64,000 nucleotides of DNA from Apostichopus japonicus (lineage: Eukaryota > Echinodermata > Holothuroidea > Aspidochirotida > Stichopodidae): NCBI RefSeq assembly GCF_037975245.1, contig NC_092567.1, forward strand, positions 17,536,376-17,600,375, in the 5' to 3' direction. The first letter of the stretch is position 1. Each line of letters opens with the position of its first letter. The position numbers were made by a program, and so were the translations under genes. Below the pieces are notes generated by a model. The model did no database searches. It was not told where the DNA came from and was given only the letters and a program-made list of their open reading frames with translations. Positions 1 through 11,831 of the stretch are shown in pieces.

Positions 1-1526
1 AATTCATGAATACAAATTTACATGAATTAACATTAGCTAATTATGCACATTGATGATGTTAAAGGGTGTGACTGCCTAAGTTTCTGTTATTTCATCTCTT
101 TGTCTTTACAACCTAAGTTTCAAGGACACTGACCCAAGGATTGTGTCCTCAGGTGATTTTTTGAAATATTTTTTTGTCTTCTTTATTGAAAAGAGGAACA
201 TATTATTTATTCACATGGTATATGTGGGTTTGCATAGTTAACTTATTAAGGCCTAAAATAATATTTTAATGCCTTCTTTGAAAGGAGGATCATCACATTA
301 TTGAAATGATATATGTGGCTTGTAACTAAGGGTTAAAACTTATTAAGGCCTAAAATAAGATATTTTGATGAGTGCAACCCTCCATGTCATAGTTTACACA
401 TATATATGTAATGAGTTCCCCAGATTTATCAAACTTCAAATGCGTATATCATCTTGGAAATGAAACAAGCTTTTCGAAACATTTCAACAGATTAAAATTT
501 GAATAATCACACACAACAAATACACTGAATATGGGACAAATTGGCCAGGTGTCTGTAGTACTAAGTAAATAACATGCAGTTCTTACTACTATTGTACTGT
601 ATTACGTAACTTGTGGATTATGTTGCACATACAACCTACCCTCCTTCCCTACAGTACATAGAGTACAGGGTAATGACATTCAGTATTGATCAGTATTCAC
701 TTCAATCCAGTCTCTCACCTGAAGACAGTAGATCTCAGATTCAATTCAACATATACCACAGCAAAATAATCCATCATAACTGAAATTTATTTCCTTGACT
801 TTAGAAACTTCACTAAACAGAAAACTAAAGAAAACCCAGCAAGGTTCCAACAGATGGAATATTACTCTGTAAAATGTAGGACTGTTTTCAGAATTGTAGA
901 TTTTTCAGAATTAGAAGTTTTCAGAATTGTAGATTTGCATGGAAGGGGGAGAGTAAGTGTCAACCCTGAAGTGGGTCAGTGGGCAATGCTAAATGTTACT
1001 GTACCAATGTTTGTAAGCTGCGGTAGATTAGAGCATATATATACGCTGTACGGAGAAAGGTTCAAGTACTGTACCCAGGTTAAAAAAGCCGCTTTCTGCG
1101 TTTCATCATCCGTTTTACCAAGCCAATTGAAGGTGACTCAAACTAAGATTGCAATGGGGCGAACCAATGATACCTTCTCACATTTTGCACCAAAAGATGT
1201 TTACATGACTTGATTACAGTACAGTAGTTCCAAAAAAATTAATGGATCGTCATCATCTTGGCATCTGGACACCTGAACATTAAGTTTATGTTAAAAGCAA
1301 ACTGGAATATTTCCACAAACTTTTGTCATTTTATTCAAATGGACTAGTCTGTAACTAACAGCCTACATTCTGATGGGATTTTAGTATCAAGAAGCAAAGA
1401 AAAATGTCTCTAAATATTAAACTCCCCACCCCCCTCCCCCCAAAAAAAAAGACATGCTTATCAAAACTGCTGAAGGATGCTATGATATAGAATTGTAATA
1501 TCCTTTGAAAAGTCTGGGAAAAACAC
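1..1526. other. AT-rich non-coding DNA, no gene recognised
   Basis: No exon or RNA gene is recognised. An imperfect tandem duplication with a 97-base period lies at about 180-375: the segment starting cttattaaggcctaaaata occurs at 242 and again at 339, with similar flanks. An open frame at 854-1213 (119 codons) has no recognisable domain and its composition matches the surroundings, so I do not call it a gene. Confidence 0.6.
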
Positions 1527-1923
1527 TAGGGATGCACCGGATATCCGGTCCGGCCGGATAGTAAGCAATTATCCGGTTCCGGCCGGATATTTTTCAAAAT
1601 CTGGCCGGGCTTTTCAAAATCTGACCTAAATTGTTTCTTAAAAAGGTGTTGGTATTAACTTAAATCAATGTAAACTATTTCCAAAAATTAATAAAAACAT
1701 TCAGAGTAAGGAAAAATTAGGTTTAACATGTTTAATTTAATTTTCTCAATGGTCTGATCTAAGATTTGCTCTTTGTTTCATACTTCTACTTCTTATTAAT
1801 GATTTTCTTTTGTGTAATAAAAAAGTCCGGTTCCGGCCGGAATTTATCCAGCTGGATTTCCTGTACTATTCGGCAAAATCCGGTTCCGGCCGGATCCAAA
1901 AAATTGGATTTGGTGCATCCATA
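1527..1923. mobile_element. hAT-like MITE, about 397 bp
   Basis: The left end TAGGGATGCACC is mirrored at the right end by GGTGCATCCATA, giving inverted termini of about 12 bases. The flanking 8-mers are aaaaacac and aaaaaaac (7 of 8 identical), as expected for an aged 8-bp hAT target duplication. The interior is full of the palindromic motif TCCGGTTCCGGCCGGA, repeated inside both ends. There is no transposase frame, so it is non-autonomous. The superfamily assignment comes from the TAGGGATGCACC-type end and the 8-bp duplication. Confidence 0.75.
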
Positions 1924-4131
1924 AAAAAAACCCAAAACAAATGTCAATGTGAACTGCAAAAGCTGCTTTGAAGTTCAAAAGACATATGTTATTAACATCC
2001 CAAATGTTATAACTGTACTTTTCTTATAACAATATTGGGCTATACAGTACATAGTTTTTGTATAGATCTCTGTAGGGAGTTACAGTACTGCCAAGGTTGT
2101 TACAAGCTTGATACCCCAGCTGTGCAAACTCAAATGACTTAGCAGAATTGATAAAGTTTTGTTGGTATTACTGTAAATGAATTATGCAAGGTTCTCTTAG
2201 ACAGTAATTAGCTAAGATCTGCAGTATGGTTTAAATACTGTATTCTGGAGGGCTGAGACAATTATCTTTATGGTGTTAATTATCAAACAGATATTTGGTA
2301 TTTAGAACAACCAAAGGGTAAGGCCTGGTTGTATAAAGGAACCAAAATGACCATTAAAAAAAAGCCTTCAGACTTTGTCCTGGGAAGTGTTGTCTTGAGA
2401 CATACTGTACTTTAAAGCAAATGAAAAAGACCTTGACAATCAAAAATATTTATCACAAGAAGATGACCTGAACTCAGCTCCATATGTTGTAAACTTGTAC
2501 AGTAAATATTGTATACAGTGCAGTACTGTAGGTTAAAGCTTTGCAGGAAGAAACTACTACTACTGTACGTACTACTACTGCTATGTACAGTACTGTACAG
2601 CAAGTCTTGGCCATGTATATCAAACTGAGCTAAACTTTATTTGTCGACAAATATATTCAAGATAGATATGTTTGCTTTTTCATAGACAGGTCAGGTCTTA
2701 AATTTGTATTTTTTTCTTTTTTGTACAAATTTTAGTTGTAACTGTACTGCAACAATTGTTGTCATTGTCAAGCTTCAACTACTTATAGATACAGTACTTT
2801 ACATGTATACTGTAGGCTGGGTATGCACTATTCACAGTACACTTATAATGCAGATTGTACATGTTACAGACTTGCAAGCTATTTATGAGGCTAAAGCAAC
2901 TTCAGGGGTTTGCACAGGAGGGCTGCTGTGTGCGGCAGTTCTGAATGCCGCACAGCACAAATAGTCAATTTTAAACATTTCCGCCCCACACTATTTTTGA
3001 CGATTAATATAACAACTTTTACTGATAATCACCAAAATACGGGTGAAACTTGGCACAGAATTTAGCTCCGGAATAGGGAGAAAAGATTTTGCACAACATT
3101 TGCCGTCTAAGCATGAATCTTCATATGCAAAATATTTTCCAAAGGGGAGGGATATACCCCCACCCGATAGGCCCCCTTCCCAAGACGTGGATCACACTAC
3201 CCCACAAATCTGTCCCACATTGATGTATCGGAATTTAGTATTAAACATATGCACAGTAGTTGATACGTCTACAAGTGGTCAGTATTAAGAGGTCCTTGTG
3301 CTGCCGCATCAAAGTTGACATGGCTAAAACGTGGCCCGGATGTTTCTTTCGACACTGCGCAACATCGCCTGACGTTATCTTGATGCGAATTTTTCCTTTG
3401 GCATATTTGTGACAATTTCTTCCCCAAAGAATACGACATGACTTGTACAGTGAAGACTGTGTACATAGTCAATTCAAAGAGATTTTATCCATCTTTTCTC
3501 CCTATAGATATTACTAAATGTGACAGTTCCAGTCAGATAGTTTCACACAATTGTCAGGTAATCCGGTCTTTGCTGGCTTAGAGGTGTTTATACTATTCAG
3601 AACAGGATTACCAATCAGTAGCTCTTTTCACGTCAGCAAGAAAAGAGGATCAAAATATGTGGAATAATCAGACTATACAGAAGGAACTTTTACTGCATCA
3701 TGGATGCTACTATTGTTTTGATGAGGGTTTTTCTCGGTAGTCTGCAAGTATACTGCAAGTGCTCAAAGTATTTAGTACATTGTGCTTGTGATGGTTACAT
3801 CTCGTCCAAGTGCATTTGACACGAAGGTAACCTCCGTCAGCTCAAAGATTTTTGACTTTATGTCACGTATCTCCATTGCAGGCCCAATGTCATCTTGCAA
3901 TGTATCAGTCGGAACCTCTCAATTTTACTTCACATGTCCCCTCCCAACTACAGCACTATCTTCTTTGTACGTTGTATAACGTGTATAATGAACTGGTCAC
4001 TTTTTAGCAGTGCAGTCAACAGTGTAGTCAACCGGTCACCTCATTGTTCTACCCAAGCTGGCTAGATTGGTGTTTTTCATGTTTTCTATAGATTATTTTT
4101 GATAAGAGCTTTCATAATGTTTGTATACATG
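1924..4131. other. non-coding DNA rich in TACAGTA/TACTGTA
   Basis: No gene recognised. The 7-mers TACAGTA and TACTGTA recur at high density, for example TACAGTACTGTA at about 2586. Short open frames here have no recognisable domain. Confidence 0.5.
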
Positions 4132-4379
4132 TTAATGTATGTATGCATGTATTTTAGATCCTTCTGCAAGCAGGAATTCGTGAAGAAGCCTCATTGGCTT
4201 ATCAAAGCTGTAAGCTGACCGAAGTCAGTCTCTTACATTCATATTTACGGTCCATGATTATGAATTGTGTCAATTGTCAACAACTCTGTAACTGGACGAC
4301 ATACATTAATCTTGGAGTGACTCGAACTCGGGACCTTATAATTGAAATGCACTGGCGTTAACCACTGAGCTAACACTCC
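4132..4379 (-). mobile_element. tRNA-derived SINE (family A), copy 1
   Basis: Read on the minus strand, the element begins with a tRNA-like head: GGAGTGTTAGCTCAGTGG at about 4378-4360 resembles a pol III A box, and GAGTTCGAGTC about 45 bases on resembles a B box. A tail of about 180 bases shared with the copy at 7253-7498 follows and ends near a tatgtatgcatg repeat. The head lacks a complete acceptor-stem tRNA structure and is fused to the shared tail, so it is a SINE and not a tRNA gene. Confidence 0.75.
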
Positions 4380-4385
4380 TTGTGT

Positions 4386-7252
4386 TAATAATCATTCCAT
4401 GTATACAGTGTGTTGGTATTAGACCATGCATCATACTTTATTTATAGTGGCTTAGCATACTCTCAGACGTTGACCAGGGAACCCCTCAAGTTCCCCTCCA
4501 GATATGTGCGAGAAAAATATGACAACCTCCGTTTCTACTTTTTAAGTCTGCTCGTGACTTTTCGTGGTCATTTCCCATTTTATAAACTCTGAAGTTCTAT
4601 TTTTAAATTACACAGAAACGCACACTGCCAGCGTACATCCGTCGGAACCATTTCAGTTGTATATTTTCCCTTTGATTTCCAGTCCCATTACAACTAATTA
4701 ATTGACATTTGATTCCCTAAATTTCAATGAAAAACTCAATTATATACATATCTCAAGTAGTCACTCTGACGACCTAGATGCATTGATCACCAAATGATGA
4801 TGAATAATGATTTCTATATATTTCAATTGTTCCCAAAAAAGGTCGCTGACATTCTTAAAGTCTTAAAACGAAAAACCCTCAGAGGCTTCTGCAATTTAGC
4901 TACAACAAATTGATACAAGTCGTCCCAGCAGAGGCGAGTCGTGATAAAGTCAGATTAATATCGGAGCACCAGATGTGTATGGTCTGACAAGAGCCGGACT
5001 GAAGTGGAAAGGAGCTCACGTAAGTAATAACTGCCTCTCATGATGCGTGATCTTCGTTACAGATAAAGACAAATTGATCATCATTGTCCAACTTAGCTCT
5101 ACTTTGGATCATTAGAAAGAAAACTCTTTCTTTTCTGTGGCATTTCATGGATTGCTCTTTATAAGGGTACAGTAGTAATGTGTGAATTTGTGTGCATGTC
5201 TGACATGTCTCTCTGTCTGTCTATCTCTCTGTCTGTCTGTCTGTCTGTCTGTGTGTTTAGTTTTATAACTCATTGGCATGCTGGCAAGTTCGTGGATATT
5301 TCCGGAAAAGGAGACCAACAGTACGTTCAGGGAGGACATTGCATATCTGTGGCTACTGTACATAGTTTGGTGCTAAGCAATTGAAAAACATATATTTCCC
5401 AAATATTTGTGAGGGACAGAAGATTCTTATGCAACGCGATTAATAAACAGTTTGCTTTTGTGCACTTTCTGTGGACATGGATTGAGCTGTTGAATTGTAC
5501 AGTACTTACATAGCGTGTTCTACAGGTATGTCACCCAGTGCAGGTCAGTTATAAATCGAATGAAATATTTTTCATTTTGCTTTATTTATTTATTTACTTA
5601 TTTTTCTTTCTTTTTCCTCCATTTATTGCAACGATACTGTTAATTGTGTTTTCATAAATGTTACAGGCACAGAGAAGTACCATCCCAGACAAGGATGTTG
5701 TCAAATTTTACATAACAAAAGACTTGTAGTCCATGCAGAGAAGCTTTCTGCAACTCTGTCAACGTTACTTTATTTTCGTCCTGCCTATATTCTCTAACAT
5801 ATTTGTGCAAATTTGTCAATGCACTTTTGCAAGCTTCAATTTAATAATTCAAATATTTAATTTTGAACTGAAGACTTGGTTTGTCTCAAACTTCTTGGCC
5901 TTGGAGTAGGACTGTACCAGTGTCCTCTTTGAGGTTCAGCTTTTCTTCTGTTCTTACAAAAGAAAAAGATAAAGAATGGGAACATGTGTTCTATCTTGAC
6001 AAAGGCATCTATAGAAGGATGAGATTAAATACATTACTGTATGCTGAGAGCTACAAATCCATATGAAAAATAGAGCTTCTGTTTATCCCTAATTGGACTC
6101 AAATCTTTGAAAAAAGTTTTTTTTTATGTTTGTATCGTTTTCACCCTCCTCTTTCAATCTTTCTTTCGATCTTTCTTTTTAATCTTTCTAATATTTGTAT
6201 CGTAACCCATCACTTTCTATTTGTATAGTTTAACCTTTTTGATACGCACAGTACACACACATTAATCTTTCTATTGAAATCTTGTAAGTCAGGGATACAT
6301 ATATTGTAACGTGAAAGTCAACATAAAATCAACAAAGGCAAGTGACGATTCATTTGAGTAATTACACACACATACACACACACACATACAACCGAATGAC
6401 ACATGTACTACGGTACAGTATGTGTGCCTATGGTACCGTATGGTACCGTACAGGTTTTATGAATGCCTCAATGGTTTGGTACAGTGTTTAGTGTCCAGCA
6501 GTATCGAAAGTTCCCAAATTCAACAGAGAGCAATGACATTTTAAGTATATACGAAGTATGAAATCAGTGAGAAGTTGGTTGCAGTGCATTAGTTCATGTT
6601 GTCAGCATGTTGTTCATTATGTCAGCAATGCCTACCGGAAGTGCTTCCAATGTATACAGACTGTGTGTGCCACAAAGTATTTAAAATACATGTGTAGAAA
6701 TTTGGTATGAGTTGGTGTCCAAAAAATAAATTCTTGCCATTCATTTGACATAAATTTTTTCTTGCATTTAGGGAGGCATTTTGAGGAGAGTAACAACCTT
6801 TTAGTAATTAATCGGAAATGATATTGAAAAAAGATGATTCATCAAATATACAGTCAATGTAGTTTTGGGGCAGTGTGATGTCAATACCCATCACATTTAA
6901 CTTATATGTTACAAGGTGTACTAGTTACTTCCCTTCACCATTCGGCGGACACTTAACAAATAAAAGAAATAGAAAACCAATTAGTAGTTATGATGTAATT
7001 GAGTCAGTGTGAATCAGTACTTTTATGTTGCCTACAGGCCTAATTAAGAAAACCCAAAATGTCATCACCAGTTTAAATTTGAATGCGTTTCACACTGACT
7101 TTCAAAACTGCACTTGGACATGTACCATAAACGTGCATGATGATATCATCTAAAACTTGAAGAGGCTTGAAGAGATTGCAAGAGAGAGTATGGTCTATGA
7201 CTCATCAGTATCATTTAAAATTGTGCTGAATCCTGAATGTTGATTTGAGGTA
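4386..7252. other. non-coding DNA with (TCTG)n microsatellite
   Basis: No gene recognised. A (TCTG)n/(TCTC)n microsatellite lies at about 5205-5252, a pyrimidine-rich run at about 6140-6195 and a CA-rich run at about 6365-6390. Open frames crossing these simple repeats are artefacts. Confidence 0.55.
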
Positions 7253-7498
7253 TGTATGTATGTATGTATTTTAGATCCTCCTGCAAGCAGGAACTTGCGA
7301 ATAAGCCATCATTGGCTTATCAAAGCCGCAAGCTGACCGAAGTCAGTCTCTTAGATTCATATTTTAAGGTCCATGATTATGAATTGTCAATTGTCAACAA
7401 CTCGGTAAACTGGAAGACATGCATTAATCTTGGAGTGACTCGAACCCGGGAGCTTTTGATTGAAAGGTACCGGCGTTAACCACTGAGCTAACACTCCC
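7253..7498 (-). mobile_element. tRNA-derived SINE (family A), copy 2
   Basis: Second copy of the SINE at 4132-4379, in the same orientation. The minus-strand head GGGAGTGTTAGCTCAGTGG begins at about 7498, with the B-box-like GGTTCGAGTC near 7440. The two copies align over their whole length with scattered substitutions, including the gcaagcaggaa tract and the tatgtatgtatg tail. Confidence 0.75.
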
Positions 7499-7499
7499 T

Positions 7500-9309
7500 G
7501 AGGTAAAGGCCTTTCATCTCTATAAATTTTGAAAGGAGATGAGCAGAATTTAGAATGTAAAGTACAGTACAGTACGTTACTTAGGACGCCAAACCTGAGA
7601 TCTTCTTTCAATTCGATTTGTCTAATTTTATATAAATTTACCAAAAATTGGAGCCTTGCTTGTGACATTTTATTATTGTAATAAAACTTATCTCAAAGGT
7701 CCCTAGAAATTCCAAAGCAATTACACCAAGCTTCAAGGACATCACATAGTAACATGTATGTATTGAATTTTGTTGTCTTGAATCCTGTCCATCCTCCACA
7801 TAATGTGGACATCAGTTTATTGTGGCAGATAAGCATGTACTGTACTGTATCCATGGACTAATACACTACACTATATCCATACAGGGAAATATGTGTTGTT
7901 CAGGATTTGGTGTAGCAAATTTAAAGTCTCTGTCAAAGTTTATCTCTGATAAACTGTTACTGTACATCGTTCCTTTGTAAAATATAGTGGTACAGTATAT
8001 AGATACATGTTTGAACTTGTATCTCTTTGGTCATTTTGCGTAGTATTTTGTGTAGCATTTTGCAATGTTTAATTACCAAATAAATTATTCCCTGCCAATT
8101 AATTATCCTTCCAGAAATGAGGGTGAAAAAATGCAAGAGTTCAAATGAACGAATTCAGCGTGTCAATGCGCAACTTTAATTTATGCAAATTTCGAGGCCC
8201 AAAACAAGTATTATTTAACAACAGAAACATGGAAGATTTCTGAATATGATCAGTGTAATTATTTCTCTGCATGGCATTAATTTACTGTCGGTTTGAAATA
8301 GCAAGAAGTAATTTAATGATCTGCAATAACCTGGAGATTCTAAGGAAAGAATCTAGTTTGAAACCAGCTGTTCACCGATATATATAATCTCACTCAAGAG
8401 TGAAGCACCCATTCTCTTTGCTTAAACAGTATACAGTATGTGAGTTGTGAAAATTGGTATAAATTGTGATGTTTTGTGACTGAAGTCCCATACAGTATCA
8501 GTGCGACATCCTCTTGAGAAGAGGCATGGAGCTGAACTCTTCATAAATTCATCCATATTTTTTGCAAAAGGTTCCAAATCTACAGGCATAAGAGTTAAGA
8601 TATTTCAGTTTCTCAATATAACAAGTGTTTTTATTTTTTGTGTGATTTTGTTGGGGGACACGTTGTGGCCCACATGGGGGGGGTTACTTTCTTGTGTGTG
8701 ATTTTGTTGGGGATACTTTGTGGCCCACATGGGGGGGGTTACTTTCTTGTGTGTATTTTGTTGGGGGACACTTTGTGCCCACAGGAGGGAATCACCCTGT
8801 GCCCATGTCTGTATCTTACAATGGGAGCAGTACTGTATGTACAGTACTGTACATGTCCAATATACAGCCAAAGCGAGCGGCAATTCATACTGTACCATCT
8901 ATGGGTTGTGTGGCCTTGACATATGACAAGTAAAGTTTGATCAACAATCAGATAAAGCGATGTCTACTGTATGAACACTGCACCCTTTTGATATTTATAG
9001 CCCTAGATACATTGTAATTGCTAACTGAATTGTGTCTGTCTTTAAAACACAACAACATTTGAACCTTTTAATGGTATAATGTTTGAATTACTATAGCTAG
9101 GATGCTGAGGGGACTGTGCAAACATCCTACAACCAGGTTGGTTAAGGACATACTGTACTGTAATCTATCAAGTTATAATACAATGAATTAGATTGGTTAC
9201 TGCATTTGCTACAATCATATATAAATCTTCACACCTCTGTTGCACCGATAACCTGTAAACAGCACAAGAGGTTTGATAATTACATGTATGCTAGTACTGT
9301 ATCCAACAC
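7500..9309. other. non-coding DNA with a 56-base tandem repeat
   Basis: No gene recognised. At 8641-8785 a G-rich unit containing attttgttgggg and ggcccacatgggggggg is repeated nearly three times with periods of 56 and 54 bases. Open frames on both strands cross this array and are not credible genes. TACAGTA/TACTGTA motifs are dense, for example around 8825-8850. Confidence 0.6.
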
Positions 9310-9313
9310 TTAA

Positions 9314-9685
9314 AGGGTGTGAAGACTCTCGCAAAAAGAAACGCCTAATGCCGGTTATCTGACCTAGTTTCGAATGAGGTATAATAGAGGTGTTAGACAC
9401 CACCATCGATCCCAGAAAATAGGCACACAGCTTGCTACTGTACCTTCGGTAATTAGACACTTGTGTACAGTCAGTACATACAGCTACGGTAAATACCCAC
9501 AACACAGTGTGCAAACGATACAGCGATGGACATCTCAGGTCCAGCTAAAGATAACAAGGTTGAAGGTATCACGTTGCATTACTGTCTGCATTTTGCAGCG
9601 ACAAGCGGAAAACTTCACTTGCAAGAAACGGAAAGTTAACTTTTTCCGAGCGTGACACACGGTTTGGGCCGAGTCTTCAATGCCT
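9314..9685 (+). mobile_element. TTAA-flanked MITE, copy 1 (372 bp)
   Basis: The element is flanked by TTAA at 9310-9313 and 9686-9689. Its ends are AGGGTGTGAAGACTC and, inverted, AGGCATTGAAGACTC. The whole body is shared with the copies at 11467-11827 (same orientation) and 40407-40765 (opposite orientation). A TTAA duplication with purine-rich AGGG termini fits Kolobok-type elements better than piggyBac, whose ends usually begin CC. No transposase is present. Confidence 0.8.
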
Positions 9686-9689
9686 TTAA

Positions 9690-10919
9690 AGAAAATTCTT
9701 AAATAGGTACGACTGAAATGGAATGGCCTCAAATAAAGAGCAGAGCTACAGTACTGTACCATTTATAACTCACTTTATGTGACCACAATGTATGTCAATT
9801 ATACTGACGGAATTTTATCAACATCTGTTCCACAATTATATCCTGCCTTACTGTTAATTACAACCCTGTGAGATTTTAGTATGTACAGTATATATATTGA
9901 GTAACATCAGAAAGTCGCCAAACATACTCCCAAAATCTGTGTTTTATCAAGTTAAAAATCATCATTATATATTGTCAAGTTTACATTGCTGCAGTGATCT
10001 TTCTCCAAGTTACATTACAATTATATTAAGCTACCTATTAAATACACTTGTAACATGTTTATAGCTTCCATGAGATGTTTTTTTCCACATCAAGTGCTTT
10101 CAATTCAGGTCAATAGATTTGAACCGTTTTCCGAAATAATCTCTAGAGGCATTTTTATTCGATTTTCTCCTAATTTGACTGCTCGGATCCGTCATGTGTC
10201 ATCAAATGCGGCTTCTTCTTTCGAAACTATGTCGTACAATCGTACGACGTTTTGTCATCCAGTCACGACCCACTTAGAAGCAAGGTCAGTGAAGTGCCGG
10301 GGTTGCTGAATCCAGTTTCTGTTAACAATCAGTGGAATCTCTTTGGGTCTCTATACACGTGTACATAACTTAGGAGAAGACGAGCCCTTTCTGGAACATG
10401 CTCTAAAAGTCAATAACGAGGTGCACACGTGGCAATCTCAAACAAGATCAGAAAGGTACACAAAAGCACGACGAGTTTTATAGATGCAGTCCAATGAGGA
10501 AGGTTTATTCAGAGTCTGGGCAAAGCTTATCCAGACTGCTTAGTATGATCACTTGTACACATGTTTAATACTAGACAGAAAGCTGTACAGATTCCAATGC
10601 TTTTTTGGACACAATTTTGACAATTTAAATTCAAGATGAAGTGAAAAGAAAAAAAAAAAAAAACTTGGAGGAGAAATAGAAACATACCCAGTTGTCTTCT
10701 GGAGTTATACACATGTACAGTATATATGACAGAAATCATCAATTGTGAAGAGCAGCTCCCCCACCCCCCCCCCCCCCACAAACAGCTCTTAGAAGACAAA
10801 ATCTGGCACTTCTTTTGGGAGACATAGTTTAGTTTAGTTTAGTAGAAAAAAAGGATCAGGAGGGACAGCCCCCATCAAGGACCCTTATAGGAGAGAAAAA
10901 ATACTGAAGACACAAACAC
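9690..10919. other. non-coding DNA with poly-C tract
   Basis: No gene recognised. A poly-C run lies at about 10759-10777, poly-A at about 10650-10663 and a short (AGTTT)n run near 10827-10842. The open frame at 10055-10309 has no recognised domain. Confidence 0.5.
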
Positions 10920-11090
10920 TCAGACCTGATTACAATGCTTAAAGTGCTTGTCCAAAGCATTCTTAAACCCATTCACTCTACTTGCAAGTACAACTTTCTC
11001 AGGCAAACTGTTCCACTCATTCACAACCCTATTAGAAAAAAAGTTCTGCCGAATATTAATCCTACTTTGTGGCTTTTGGACACATGATTC
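10920..11090 (-). pseudogene. non-LTR retrotransposon RT C-terminus fragment
   Basis: On the minus strand about 55 codons are open and end at a stop at 10922-10920. They contain the block FFSNRVVNEWNSLPEKVV followed by VNGFKNALDKHF. This pattern, a hydrophobic start, R-V-V-N-x-W-N-S-L-P, then a V-x-x-F-K-x-x-L-D helix, is typical of the C-terminal end of LINE (CR1/L2-like) reverse transcriptase proteins. The rest of the protein is absent, so this is a 5'-truncated dead copy. The family name is inferred from the motif alone. Confidence 0.75.
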
Positions 11091-11466
11091 GAGTTAATTT
11101 AAATGCCACGTAGTTGAGAAGCTGTCATTTTGTAAGTTTATCTGTGGGTATGTCGTATTGCTACTATGGTCTGTGAAAACTTATTACTTTTACTCAGAGC
11201 TATTTTTCCTATCATACTTTCCCAAGTGGAATTTGTACTTTTTGGACGTCTCGTGAAATTTCGGAGGACTTTGTTACCATGCTGCCCTAGGAAGTCCTCC
11301 GTCATTCAACAAAATATCAGTAAAACCAGAATTCTGAAGTATTTATACTGTAGGCTTATAGACTCGGTTTTATCATGTAGTGAAGACTGTAGGGCATAAT
11401 ACACTGGGTGTACTGTGTAATTGCTAAAATTGTGTTTTCGGGCGACAGTGTCCTTGTTAAAATTAA

Positions 11467-11827
11467 AGGGTGTGAAGACTCGCGCAAAAGGAAACGTCTA
11501 ATGTCGGTAATTCGACCTAGTTTCGAATGAGATGTAATAGAAGTGTTAAACACCACCTTCGATCCGAAAATACACACACAGCTTGCTACCATCGATAATT
11601 CTACACTAGTGTACAGTCAGTACATACAGCTGCGGCCAATACCCACAGCACACTATACAAACCATACAGCGATGGACATCTCAGGTCCAGCTATAGATAA
11701 CTATTAAGGTATCACGTTTCATTACTGTCTGCATTTTGTAGCGACACGAACAAAACGTCACTTGCAAGCGACAGAAAGTTAACTTTTTCAGATGGCCGCA
11801 GCGGTTTGGGGCGAGTCTTTAATGCCT
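11467..11827 (+). mobile_element. TTAA-flanked MITE, copy 2 (361 bp)
   Basis: TTAA flanks at 11463-11466 and 11828-11831. The ends AGGGTGTGAAGACTC and inverted AGGCATTAAAGACTC match copy 1 at 9314-9685. The body is colinear with copy 1, including the tacagcgatggacatctc and gttaactttttc segments. Confidence 0.8.
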
Positions 11828-11831
11828 TTAA

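Noticed and set aside
854-1213. 119-codon open frame as a gene
   Set aside because: No recognisable domain, no splice-site context, composition like flanking DNA, includes an internal duplicated FRIVD phrase from a short sequence repeat.
7253-7498. tRNA gene on the minus strand
   Set aside because: The A and B boxes are present, but the head is fused to a shared 180-base tail in two copies, so it is a SINE. The same applies to 37649, 39175, 54130 and 58842.
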